From assembly GCA_023014335.1 (NCBI GenBank), contig JAECYW010000027.1, positions 248,001 through 312,000 on the forward strand: a DNA stretch of 64,000 bases, read 5' to 3'. Every line of letters begins with the position of its first letter. Position 1 is the first letter of the stretch. Both the position numbers and the translations under genes were made by a program. Below are positions 35,686-47,049 of this stretch, in pieces. Source of the stretch: Galerina marginata. Its lineage: Eukaryota > Basidiomycota > Agaricomycetes > Agaricales > Galerinaceae. Under the pieces are notes generated by a model. It did no database searches. It saw only the letters and a program-made list of their open reading frames with translations, and had not been told where the DNA came from.

Positions 35686-37490
35686 TTACATGTAGTCCTC
35701 TTCGTCCATGTCATCGAAGGGCCAGTGCGCCACGACCAGAGCCCGTTCCGCTTCATCCTCGAGTGCTGCCAACCCACGCTCCTTTATCTCCTCGCAGCGT
35801 GCCATGACCTCCTCGTACTGCTCCATTGGCATCCACCCCTCTGGCCCGACGCCCAATATATCGCGGAACGCCCCTAGATTCCTGTCCACTTCTGCCAGTT
35901 CTGCATCCAGTTCCGTTGTCTTGCGTACATCATCCGGTTCAAACATGATAGGACACGGCGTGCCTCCTCCAGTAAGGGTCTCCCAGTTTTCCGTTGCTTC
36001 TATCAGCGCAACCTTCAGATCAAGAGTTTCGCCCTCCCACAGTGCACGCGCGTGGCTGAAAAGGCGACGGCGAAGCATGCCTTTGGGGTCCGCCAATGCC
36101 GCGTAATGAAGAATATTGTATTTTTTCGTGCTTTTGACATAGTGGTAATGGACGAAGCGGCGAAGGTAGAATTCCTTCTCTCTTTCTCGCTGGTTGTCGT
36201 CTAAGTCGCTAAAATTCTCCGTAGTGAAGGCTGCGTCATAGGCTGCCAGCCAGTATCGTCGTAGTTCTGAAGCGGTTGGGGTATACCGGCATGGAGAGAC
36301 AGGGGTAGGATCGAGGTATGTTGCCAGTCGATCAGGCCGACGACGACGTAAGAGTTGGACTCGGGTGACCAAGAAATAATAACATTACCCGGCTGCAGGT
36401 CGGGATGGCGGATGCAGAAATTATCAAGGGCCCGGTTTCAGGCGACCAGTGAGGATGCAATACGGAGATAGCGGTCCAGATTCTCGATGTGATCCGATGG
36501 CTGCTGCTCCTGGTACTTGTAAGCCTCCCTCCTCGCACGCTGGAACGGCAACAGCGGTCGACCGAACCGCTGTAAGTAGGCTCGTTCCTTTTCGGCTCCT
36601 CTTATGAGGGCTGCTTCGGCGGTTGCATCTGTAATTATCGCAAAATTATCGGTTAGTTTACCGGAATAACGACAAGGAGGGAGGGACGTACACGGTCCTC
36701 GATCTACGTCAAGTTGGGACCTCCTGCCAAACCATAGAGGCAAACTCGTCTCTGGACCGATGCAGAAACGCTTGTCTTTGAGGGTGACACCAAGCTTAGT
36801 AGGCCCAGAGGCGTTCCTGGCTAAGTTTACCAAGTCTTCGGTATAGTACAGGCTTCCTCCAGCTGGGAAAGCTATCGACAACATTTTTGACTCCAGTTCA
36901 GCAAGTTGTCTCAAAATGGAAATGAAGTCTCCATCCCCAAGATCATACAACACGTCCCTTAAGTTGGTGCCTTCTACAAATTGCATGAAGATATACTCAG
37001 TGCCTGCCGCGTTGTCCGGTGTAGGCGAATATCCGTATACCTCCGGCGTAGGCAGCCCATTGACAGCGGAACGGAGAAAAGCCAGAGTAGCCACCTCACT
37101 AGCAACAGCGAAGTACTTGGGAGTCGTAGCCGGATACGGGATACGCGCCACCAATCGGAAACCACCGCGCATGGTGATGAGGAAGGTGCGGTTGAACCCA
37201 CCCTCCGCGAGCTTTTCCAGGCGCTCGATATCATCAGGACTGCGCTGGACAGACTCCGCTGCAAGGCGACGTAGCCCATCAACGTTGAAAATAAGTCTGC
37301 GTTCTGCGTGACGAAGCTCATCGTTAACACTGAACATATTAGGTTACAAGTTAGACATAGAATTACGTGAAACAGACTCACATCCATCATCCTGAGGTGT
37401 ATTCAAAAAGGTCGCTCTGAGGATCAGCGATGGCGGAGAACGCGCGACGTGGCAGCCAACAGGTCGGGCGGGCGATAGACCTCAACGTGG
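35686..37490 (-). pseudogene. APH-family kinase-like protein (AIM9-like), broken
   Basis: Minus-strand gene with family features throughout. N-terminus resembles a mitochondrial presequence (LRSIARPTCWLPRRAFS, near 37480-37430). Then LFEYTSG, ERRLIFNVDGLRRLAAESV, the nucleotide-binding region LAEGGFNRTFLI, MQFVEGTNLRDV, the catalytic loop IRHPDLQPGNV (near 36410), the metal-binding equivalent LIDWQHTSILP, and a long C-terminal part ending at 35686. Three lesions: TGA at 37389-37387 in place of the conserved Arg of TSGRW; TGA at 36440-36438 just before FCIRHPD; and a one-base shift near 36220. The presequence has no ATG directly in front (ACG where one would fit). Introns near 37384-37330 and 36693-36630 are normal. 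Both stops are one C-to-T step from an Arg codon. Clearly a decaying copy of a mitochondrial-type kinase family gene. Confidence 0.82.
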
Positions 37491-38242
37491 AAACATGAAA
37501 TAAATGCGATGAGGAGCGAAGACGGTGGTGAGACAGACAGTGTGGAAAGTCGAAGATCACCCTTGCGTGCCGAAGCCAGGACATACGTGGAGGGCGCCAG
37601 GGGCAAAATCCAAAAAGGCCGAGACCCGCCATCAATTTCTTCGTGCGAACAAATCCTGGGACCTGGGGTCCTTGCCATATTGGGAAGATGCTGAAATTCA
37701 TTCTCGTCTGAATCGCCTTTGAATGCAACGCCAGTCAGCTCAACGTCGCTACATATATTTCTATCGCCAGAGAAACTGTCTGGACCAAATTTCCAGTTAT
37801 TCCTAACGGTGATAGATCCTGGCATGATCAAGTGAGCAAACCTGGGCACGCTTGCAGTTAGGCCATTGCCACCACCTCCAGTATGTTTTATTTAACCTGG
37901 AAAATCACAAAGAAGCATTAGGACTTGGAGTCACCGCTGCCGAGTGGTGCGAAGTTTCATGCAAATACTGGCATTTAAAAAAAGAACGGTGAGCACCTAA
38001 AGTCATGAGATATAAATGGCACATCATGGCCGTCAAGTTGAACTTTAAACGCCAACCCCGTTCGTAATACTGGCGTTAAAAATACCAAGCATGCAGGTGA
38101 TCTGACAGTGGCTATGGTGGCTGACATAGCCTGTCGTTTTCCCTCCCACAGCTGCGGAGAACGACATCCTCGACCTTTCTGCCTTGCTAGTGCTATTCGC
38201 TCCACTGCCTCAGCTTAGCTTATTGAGGGTTTTAAATCTAAT
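37491..38242. other. Divergent upstream region between APH pseudogene and oxygenase pseudogene
   Basis: Open frames 37849-37424 and 37728-37387 on the minus strand overlap the start of the APH gene in other phases and are not supported by family features. Nothing else recognised. Confidence 0.35.
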
Positions 38243-39968
38243 ATGTCTGACATGATGCCTCTTCCACCTGGGGTTTCCTCATGGCGACACCCAGAAGAGA
38301 CGAAGTGTATACCTGATAGTGAGCGCTCATCGCCTAAATCTACCCCAGTGTTTTCCCCGTTCAGATCTCAAAAGACTTACAGGTGAATATACCGATCTTG
38401 CCGTCGTCGACATCTCGAACCTCATCAATGATCCGACCTCAACATCTACCTTATCGCGTTCAACGATCGACCGCGCCTTTCGGGGGTTCCAGGACGCAGG
38501 GTTCATTGTGTTAACTGGTCACGGACTCAGCCCGGAAGCTATCTCGCGACAGTTCGATTTAGGGAACATGTACCTTTCTGTGCCGGAGGAAGTTAAACAT
38601 CAATTCCATGCAAAAATATCTGAAGGAAGTTGGGCGGGGTATAAGGTTAATCGTTCTTGCAGTTCCTTTAATCTTATTCTGATCTTGCCCGACCTAGCCG
38701 CAGGGATATTTCAAACGGACTAACGGAGCCCGAGATACTACAGAGGTATTTGTTCTGATTTTGAATGAAGATGGATAAGTTGCTTGCGCTTATAAATGAT
38801 ACATAGTTCCATGATTTCTACCCGGAAACTCTCACCGGCGACCTTCAACCGAGTCTATCATGGCCATATCTCGGCGAAATAAAAAACTTCTACAATGTGA
38901 TTTAAGACATCGCACTCGAGATTAATATTTACGATAAGCTCTCGTTTCAGCACAACCACTTCGTTCTCTTACGGACGGTCCTGTCAATTATATCCCAAGG
39001 ACTTGGGCTAGACCCTGACTGGTCTGTGTGTGTAGAATCAGGCTTTCCAACCAACTGAATATATCATCTCAGCTTTTGGGATCTGCATTATCGACGAGAT
39101 GGACCTCCCGAAGTTATCCATACGAGGGACCTATTCCGCGCTACCTTGTACCGTCTGTCTTCTTTCGTGTTACCCAGATAGCACAGGGCTCATCCATGCC
39201 TCAGATCCACCTTGCGAAGAAGATCGCCACAAGATGGAGAAATTATGGCTTCCAGTACACACAGATCGGTGAGCATGAGTCGGTCAAAGCATAAACTGGT
39301 AATTTAAATATCACAGAGGATCATTATCATTTCTTTGTGAGTCCGTTTATGTACTATCCATATAAAACTACATGTATCAATTTTGGTAGACTCGCAGCCC
39401 ACGGCTGGGTTGCAAGTTTTCCTGAACGAAAGCTGGAAATATGTTCGACATTACCCAAACGGGATTCTTGTTAACCTTGGGGACGCGATAGAATTTACCA
39501 CAGGCGGAATACTAAAAGCTGCTGTTCATCGAGGTGTGTTGTGTGCTTGGGTCGAGGGGATAAGATTGCTTATTAATCTCCAAGTTTACGAGCCCCCTTC
39601 CGACCAGAGGCAGTAAGTACCTATTATAATTCGGTTAAATATAACTCGTCGAATTCGTTTCCAAGTGTTCCAAGACTAGGCCTGTTCTATTTTGCGACGA
39701 TGCTTCCGGAAATCCCTTTACGGCCTCTGGAACCGCTAGCCTCTCGGGCAAAACCTCTCCCAAATGGTGTCTTTGACGAGTTCAATGGAAAAATCCCGAC
39801 TGCTGGCGGTGCGTCGTGCTCCATTCTGGAGGTGTATTTACTTAAATACTTGGATCTAAATTTGCATTTGTAGAATGGCAGATCCGCCGTGCTCAAGTGA
39901 CGGGGAAGCAAGCCGATCGCGAGCTCGTCGAAAAACGTTTCCCTGTTCAGTTAGACGCAAAAATTTAG
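38243..39968 (+). pseudogene. 2-oxoglutarate/Fe(II) oxygenase, isopenicillin-N-synthase-like, broken
   Basis: Multi-exon plus-strand gene. N-terminal DIOX_N-type part: TGEYTDLAVVDISNLIND, AFRGFQDAGFIVLTGHGLS, EGSWAGYK, then FKRTNGARDTTE and FHDFYPETLTGD across introns. The core keeps HTD of the iron-binding HxD in LWLPVHTD (near 39260), then SQPTAGLQVF, the distal His in LKAAVHRV (near 39530), and the 2OG-binding Arg in RLGLFYFATM. C-terminus ends VEKRFPVQLDAKI at 39968. Lesions: TAA at 38903-38905 within an otherwise aligned segment (CAA would fit) and at least two frame changes between 39040 and 39170. Neighbouring introns at 38307-38363, 38646-38701, 38745-38807, 39270-39316 and 39338-39389 are still splice-competent. 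So the catalytic residues remain but the product should be truncated. Confidence 0.75.
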
Positions 39969-40400
39969 GCAGCGTTCTAATCGCTTTAGAATATAATTTC
40001 TCGTTTTCTTCTTTTTCTTTTGCTGCTTCATAGATGGGTATATAAAAGCGCCGTTACTGTGTACCAATACTGATTCGTCGCAGCTTGTGCTTCCGACCGC
40101 CTGCTGGCGAGGTTGATGGGAGGTCGGTATTGGTAATTGAATGAAAGTACGAGCAACCAATACTGACGATCGCGATGGAAAACTTCCAGAAGAACGGTAG
40201 TCAAAAAAATAGGCTTTGAAAACGGGAAAAATGGGGTACCTTAAAATCCAGGAACTGCTGGTGGTTTCAGTGACCGGCTAAGTCCAGAACATATTTTTTC
40301 CTCCACAGCGGCCTCGCTCGTCAGCGTACACTGCTGCCAGCATCTATGCCAACGGCGGCTCACGAACCTGACGAGAATACGTTTAGGCTAGAGGATGTCG
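39969..40400. other. Intergenic, no gene seen
   Basis: Downstream of the oxygenase pseudogene. Contains a T-rich stretch but no exon I can support. Confidence 0.35.
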
Positions 40401-42050
40401 TTAGATGCGGGGGCTAGGGGAAGGAGAATAACGAAATACCTGTCGGCGTGCAGCAGCGTGAAGTTCCTGAATATAGCAGCATTCGAGGCGGTAAAATCGG
40501 AAGGAAGATGGTGTTGTTTCTTCTGAGTGACGGCAGTAGTTGTGTGGTGCAGTAACGATCAAGGGAGGGTAGCCGGCGCAGAAAGGTAGAAATCTTCCTT
40601 GGCGTATGTTGAAAGCAAAGAAGCAGTAACCGATATGTGGAGGCCGAAGCAATGAAATACGTGGCCTGTGTGACTGAGCGATTAATTGTGGTGGTGCATG
40701 GTCGTAGAAAACCTGTAGCAGGACGACTTGTGCTGGAGCAGCCCCGGTAGTAGTTTCCTCCCGAGTGACATTCCTGTGTCGCCCGACCTTTTCGCTTTCG
40801 AAGTCGCGTCCTTGGCTCAATGTTGTTCGACCTCTGGCTGGAACCATTGATCGTGCTCGATAAAACTCTCAACCTAAGGGCCGTACAGCGAGGTATGGAA
40901 AGCCATCGTGCCATCTTTGACCACCAGCGACGCCCTATGCAGGCTTCGACAGCGGGAGACGCTCAGAAGAACGTAGAAGATTCCCTGCTAATGTTGCTCG
41001 ATTCAGTAAAGGGGAGAGAGGGGTGCACCTGACAATTTGATGTAGAACGAACTTGAACTTATAGAGCGACGAGGGTTGAATGTGAGGAAGCGATAGCTGG
41101 AGATCGAAAGAGTAAATGGACCGAGAGGCGATGCTTGCATCACCCAAGATTGACAGTGGACATTATGAGCACGACGTTCTAACGCGAACGAAACGATTCA
41201 CCTCTTATCCCCTCATCCAGAATAAATCATTGAACTCTGTAGGTCAAAGCCCCAAAGAACGATTTGCGGAACCAAACATCGCGTCGGCTTTTCTTTCATC
41301 CTTCCTCCTTCAATCGTGTAATCTCTGCTTGAATAGAGAATTCGATGGAGGACCCAAGACAGTAGGTGGGGATGGATTAAGGAAGGAGGGAGACTGAAGA
41401 ACTTTGCCGATCAGTATGAGGCACGTATTCGAAACGCGCGATTTGGGCTTTTGTCGAGTTCGATCAGCACGTTTCGCGGTAAACGGGTTAAAGGTACGCC
41501 GGTGGTATGGAATGAGCCCGCGGTTCTGGGTGCAGTGTCTTTGGCTGACAGGTCAGAAGCCGCACTGTGGCATAAACCTGGGCGATAGCACGTCCAGGCA
41601 CCAACGAGAACGGATGAACATGGCTCGCAGCCGAGTTTTCCACTAAATTCCCTGCCAAAAAAAGGCCTCAGTAAGTAATTTATTCCGTACCCTTCAAACG
41701 ACGCACTCACCGCTAGCTTAGAGCCAACCTGTCTGCCACCTCGGCGGGAAATGCGCAGACAATTGAAGGCTTGAAATTTGGATCAGTGACTGGGCGCTGA
41801 CAACAGTGGCCCTACAAACCTATGAACGTTGCTAAGGAGAGCTACGAGCAGAAAATGGAGGGTACTATAGTCTATTGCAATCTTGGAATTGCTATGGGCA
41901 CTGGCAGAACGAAGTGAGCGAGTTGGCATAAGGCGGTTGAGAACACGGTCCGTCTCGGGAGCGGAAGAAATTTTCGGACTGGCACTGTTTGGTTCGCACG
42001 CCAAAATGTCCTGTCGACCCGTTCGGCTCGCCGGATCACTTAGTGTGCCT
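40400..42050 (-). pseudogene. Dispersed unknown gene family, copy E
   Basis: Conserved 5' segment near 41970-42005 (plus-strand ggcactgtttggttcgcacg). An intron with donor gtgagtgcgtcg near 41713 and acceptor ttttggcag near 41654 is at the family's conserved position. Downstream, a charged module (RDFESEKVGRHRNVTREETT near 40800) matches RRRRVDDEEE of copy D and KKTRKTRAEE of copy B. A final NFTLLHADR-type module lies near 40460. Stops interrupt. Orientation is minus, as for all five copies. Confidence 0.5.
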
Positions 42051-42700
42051 AGTCTTTCATGCTCAAGTTCATGCTTGTAAATAATAGCATTTTTGCCTTC
42101 AGTACGACTATTTATCGTAACGGATAAATAGCATTACAATGCTAATCTATGTCTATCTGGACCCTCTAGCGCTCGCTACTTGCAAAATAGATGAACGCTG
42201 GCAGATTAGGACACGGCATCACTATAATGTGGCTAATGTTATGCATGAATCAGTCCGCCATTATTATAACGATAGGCTCTTGATAGGCTCCTTCGACGTT
42301 TTCGTGTTCGTGTCGCGTCTGGCCGTATCTAAGTTGTTGGATCTGGCAATGGATTCAACGTCGCATATCAAAATAACCCTAAGACCGGAAGGTTGGGGGG
42401 AATAGTGTTATTATTGGCTGAAATTTACTTACCAATTTAGATCCAATCAGACGTGCCCGTGTTCACGGAATTGATATTACCGAAATTAAGTTGGGTAGTA
42501 AACTGGCCTCCTGAACCGTGTGTGGGTCGTGAAACAACAGTGGATCCCAATTTTGGATCTCGGAGGTTTAACATCAGTCGTGAGAGCATAGTAGACGCAA
42601 GGCTGGAGAGTTGGGTTAATGCTTCGCCAGATTATCGAATATCAAGAAAGCTTACACGTTGCCGAAGGACGCCGTTACTCCTCGTACGTACGACTAGAAC
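42051..42700. other. Sequence downstream of the split DUF6533 gene; nothing clear
   Basis: Terminal exons of the DUF6533 gene may lie here on the minus strand, but I could not place them with confidence. An open frame at 42139-42405 on the plus strand shows no family feature. Confidence 0.3.
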
Positions 42701-42849
42701 GCGAACAGCTATTTAGACCTCTTTCGATATCCAAAAACCGGAATACTGACAGGGAAAAACTATATGTCACAGTGATCTAAATTCAGAAGGAGAAAGTATT
42801 AAGAAGAAGAGACATACCGCGAAATCTATGATGCCCAGAATGGCCATAA
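42700..42849 (-). pseudogene. 3' fragment of the DUF6533 gene split by the CACTA element
   Basis: Read on the minus strand, the flank begins (TTA)TGGCCATTCTGGGCATC, coding MAILGIIDFA before a gtatgt donor at about 42820. It continues in frame from the other flank (ending DRVMII at 50947) when the element and one TSD copy are removed. This restores a hydrophobic helix of the membrane protein. Confidence 0.7.
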
Positions 42850-42865
42850 CACCGGGGGCAAAAGC

Positions 42866-42891
42866 AAAGGCACACGATCTCGTGTGCCTTT
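42866..42891. repeat. Palindrome in the left CACTA TIR
   Basis: Two 12-base arms, aaaggcacacga and tcgtgtgccttt, around two bases. The right TIR has a similar palindrome around ggcaca/tgtgcc (50909-50935), so each end can fold. Confidence 0.8.
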
Positions 42892-43022
42892 GAGGCACTT
42901 GATTCGTACCTGATTTGTACGACTCGGAGTGGTACTCAGTCGTTTCGCATGATGTAATAGTCACACGCCCATAAATTCATGCTTTTCATGCCGCAAGGCC
43001 TTTTCCATCGCATTGCAGCCTC

Positions 43023-43072
43023 GTGTACGGCCATGCCTTTCGGTGCTGATGCCTCAGGCATGGACCGTACAC
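43023..43072. repeat. Subterminal hairpin of the CACTA element
   Basis: Arms gtgtacggccatgcc and ggcatggaccgtacac pair with one bulged base around a 19-base loop. It may be a transposase-binding or transcription-related structure; that is inference. Confidence 0.75.
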
Positions 43073-43189
43073 TTGAGGCCCACATTGAATAGACAACCAG
43101 CATAACTTTTGAACTCCCCCATTATCAAGTCAAGATAGACTAGGCAGTGAGTACCCAAGTCAGTGAACTCTAGGGAAATGCACGGGTTC

Positions 43190-43470
43190 GTCGTACCCGT
43201 ACAGGTCACGGTTACGGGTACGGGTAGCGATTCGCATACCCGTGACCTTCAAAACGAGCCCAAGAACGTGTTTTTTGGCCCAGAAACAAATGAGATACGA
43301 GTGATTTCGTGAAATTCATCGAAATCCACCGTATTTCATTCATTTCTGGGCCGTTTTGGCTGTTCTTGGACTCGTTTTGACGGGTAAACCCGCGCGGGTA
43401 ATGGGTACAGGTCTGCGCCGGTGCAGGTGTGGGTAGGCGCCGAGATACCCGCAGGTTACCCGTGCCATTG
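43190..43470. repeat. Subterminal cluster of acccgt/acgggt motifs
   Basis: At least ten copies of acccg or cgggt cores occur in both orientations here, directly upstream of the Tnp2 gene. Subterminal repeats bound by element proteins are a known feature of plant CACTA elements; the match is by position and arrangement only. Confidence 0.6.
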
Positions 43471-43525
43471 CCCACTGAACTCACAATTGCTGTTGATTCT
43501 GAAGCTAAAGCTTGCTGTTATAGAC

Positions 43526-46500
43526 ATGCCATCCTCAGTTATTTGCATTTGTGCGAATTGCTCCTCCACATCTACATATTGCGACAACAACGGCCTTTTC
43601 CTCCCTGGTCGTGAAGTCAGTTCAGAGACTCGAAGGCGGCATAGTATTCAATATGGATCCCTGGATAGCACAGCTTTACATCAGCAGGGTTTTACTAAAC
43701 GGCAACTTGGAGCTCGCCGCCGTGGTGTCACTGGCAGGCACTCTTCTACGTCTCAGCCAATTCAACCAACTTCAAGTTCGGCCTCTCAAAGATTAATAAT
43801 TAACCTGGTTCACAGTTAGTGCCATACAGCTTGTGAAATCACAGTTCCCACTTCTAATCACCCTAACCTAGTCGTTTCTCCAGTTTTCCAGCTTTGTTGT
43901 CTTTTAGTTGCCTGGCTCAGCCTTCGTGCTGGAGTGAGCCGTGATACTGCAAACAAAACACTTAAAGCACTTAACTTTATTTTTCTGACTGCACTCCAAC
44001 TCCTTTCTGCCGCGCTGTCAGTAACCATTCCAGGACTCCAAATTGCCAACATTGATGCTGACATGATCAAAATTCCTGCCGACATTCGTACCATCTACTC
44101 ACGTTATGGGTTCAATCCAGAGCTTATGCGTAATGTCTGCTGTCCAAAGTGCTTCAAGCAGTACGATTCCACTTCCCCAATTCCTCGACGCTGCACCTAC
44201 AAGCGGTCTCCAGCTCGAAACACTAGACCTTGTAATACTGATCTTTTTGTACAGCGACGTACACGCAGTGGTCCTAAGCCCATCCCAAGATCACTTTTTA
44301 CAACCCAGTCACTGCGATCTTGGATTCTATTTTTTTTATCTCGTGCCCAGGTCGTTGACAGTCTTTACCAAACATTTGCAACATTTCACGGTTTCGGCAT
44401 TCATCATCGGATGCACGATATTCACGATAGCCCAGCTTGGGCCAGCTTACGTGGCTACCTGAGGTCTCCATACCACCTTGTCTTCGCTCTTTATATTGAT
44501 TGGTTCAATCCGTTTTCTAATAAAATAGCTGGTGCGTTCAGATAACTATTTCAAATTTGAAATCACAGGCTTACAATTTTTAGGCAAAGTTGTGTCATGT
44601 GGTGCAATAATTTTGTACTGCTTAAACCTACCTTTGTCAGTTAGATTTCTTTCTGAGAACATTTTTATCCTTGGGATGATGCCTGCGCCAACGGTACCAA
44701 ATACATGGACCATTTCACATATACTTGACACTGTCAAGGAGATGTTTCTTGAATTTGATCTCCCTGGGATAGTCCTTCCTACTTCTCGACATCAGGATGG
44801 TGCTCAAATTGCTGCACGAATTATCCCCCTAATTGCAGATCTGCAAGCAGCTCGCAAGGTGTCCGGCTTTCTATCTCATTCAGCAACTTCTTTTTGTTCT
44901 TTTTGCAAACTCAAACTTTCCAACATCGAGAATCTCAATATTGATCAATGGGAGATGCGGCATGGCTTTGAAGCCAAAACGCAAGCTGCTCGGTGGAAAG
45001 CCCAGACAACTATAAAGGCTCGGGAAGACCTATCTCGCAAAACAGGTATTCGATGGACACCTCTACATGATCTTCCATACTGGGACCCAGTACGGCATCT
45101 GTTGCTGGGTTTTATGCACAACTTTTTAGATGGTGTTGCTCAACACCAGTTGCGGGCTCTCTGGGGGGTTGGCCGTTCTAAGGCTACCCAAAAGACTATA
45201 GCTAAGATGGGACTTGAAGCTGAGGAATCTGCATCTGAAATATCAGAAGCGGAATCTGATACCTCCAGCCGAATGTCAGAAAATGAAGCTAGCATTTTTG
45301 ATGAAATTGGTGATTTCCAAATTGCCGATGAAATGGATGTTGACGACAATTACCCACCGGAGTCTGACATTCAGACTGACGATAGCCCTTCCGAGTTGGA
45401 CACATCTTCAAGCAGTGATGAGCAAGACACCAATGATGGTGGTAGTAATCAAACTGCAACACCAACTCCTTCATATCCTGTTTTTGACTTTACCAAAGAG
45501 GAGCTGGAGATTATTCGCGCTTGCATTCACAAGGTTTCTCTTCCGACTTGGGTTGAACGCCCTCCCCGAAACCTTGGTGAAGCAGCTCATGGAAAGCTCA
45601 AAGCACATGAGTTACTGGTTCTTTTTACAGTCATTTTCCCTCTGGTCATGCCAATACTATGGTGGAGTGAAGATGATCTAAAAACAAGACTTTTGCAAAG
45701 CTTCTGCGACCTTGTTCGCTGTACAAATATTGTTGCTGGATATTCAGTGAGCAATGCTGAGGCAGATGCTTATATGGAATGCTACATCCGGTATCGGCGC
45801 AGCATTCAACACCTATTTCCATGGTCAAACTCAGTGCCCAATCATCATTATGCAATGCACAATGGGGACATGCTCAAATTTTGGGGGCCTTTGGGGGCAT
45901 TAAGTGAGTTCTTTGGTGAGAGGATGAATGGTGACTTTGGTAAAACAAAAACAAACCGTCGGCTCAGTCAGTGATTTTAACTTCAGACTTTTCTTTGTGG
46001 TGTTAATATTTTCAAATTTGCCATAGATGATCTAGAGTTAACGTTGGTTCAGCAGGCATCCCGTCGTGGACGTTTAAATGCATTTCTTCATGATCAAGAT
46101 GCGACATCCAAGGCTGTTAATGACTTAGCTGATATTTTGGAACCTAGGCAACTTCCACTCAACCAAACCATGACAGACATTGATATTGCTGCAGCCCACA
46201 AAGTTGGAATAGAGCTGGATATCAATGACTACACAATGCTCATCCAGTATCTCAACAATCTGGGGCATATTTATCAATCTGTCTACGACATTACTTCATC
46301 AACTGACAGCATTAATATCCTCCCTCGTTGCGCGCAAACACCATCACAATTTACATATGAAGATCGCACTTATAGTGTCAATCTCAGTCATGACGGAAAC
46401 AGTCAAATCAGGTTTTATATTCCAGGTGGCACAGCGAACTCCAAGGAAACAGGATATATTGAAAAAATATTCAGACTTCCACTAGCGGGGGTTATGCGTA

Positions 46501-46748
46501 CATTTATTCAAGTTCGCCAGCACCAGCCCTTAGAGGCAGACGAGCTCCAACACTCACCCTATGGATATGCACCATGCACATACCTGAAAACAAAACTGGT
46601 CAGGTCTGAAGCCTCAAATAAAATTCAAATCATCGAGCCACAGCATATCATATGCCACCTTGCAGTGTACAAGCTACAAAAAGGGGCATATAGTTTGAAC
46701 AGGGCAGTTTTGGCTATCAACTGGGCTTTAAATCGTAAACGGCGTTAG
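43526..46748 (+). CDS. Tnp2 transposase of the CACTA element
   Basis: Spliced gene starting with ATG at 43526 (MPSSVICICANCSSTSTYCD, a Cys-rich N-terminus with PGREVSSETRRRH). After a less certain intron between about 43800 and 43920 it continues with ALQLLSAALSVTIPGLQIAN, CCPKCFKQYDS, LYIDWFNPFSNKIAG, LYCLNLPLSVRF, ARIIPLIADLQAARKVSGFL, ATSFCSFCKL, LPYWDPVRHLLLGFMHNF, an acidic insert (SSRMSENEASIFDEIGDF), HGKLKAHELLVLF and FFGERMNGDFGK. These are the Transposase_21/Tnp2 family blocks in order. Introns at 44535-44571 (only 38 bases or so) and 45967-46026 preserve frame; the last exon is 46027-46748. No stop interrupts the frame. It would act in the nucleus on the element's ends. Confidence 0.88.
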
Positions 46749-47005
46749 CAATGCTAGTATTATTTGTACCGTTTTTGCAACATGCAGTCTAGAGTACTGA
46801 ATATCACAAGTTGCCAATTTCTAATCTGAGATCTCTGCGGCTCCCCATGTCCAAAAAATGTGCTGCTAATTGTTGTGGTCTTTGTTTATGGGCTGCACAG
46901 CACAGGTCATTTTTTGGGCTACAAGGCGGGAAATGGAGGAAACTTCACAGAGCACTGAGCAACGTCCGGCCTGAGGCTCGGAAGGTGCCGACAATCACGT
47001 GAAGC

Positions 47006-47044
47006 CGCACAAAAAGTGCGACAGTGTGTCGCACTTTTTGTGCG
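47006..47044. repeat. Perfect 18-base hairpin before the tandem array
   Basis: The arms cgcacaaaaagtgcgaca and tgtcgcactttttgtgcg pair without mismatch around a 3-base loop. It stands between the Tnp2 stop and the first 161-base unit. Confidence 0.9.
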
Positions 47045-47049
47045 CTCAG

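Noticed and set aside
43085..43470. Telomere-like or rDNA repeat
   Set aside because: The acccgt motifs are interspersed and in both orientations and lie inside the CACTA element, so they fit subterminal repeats.
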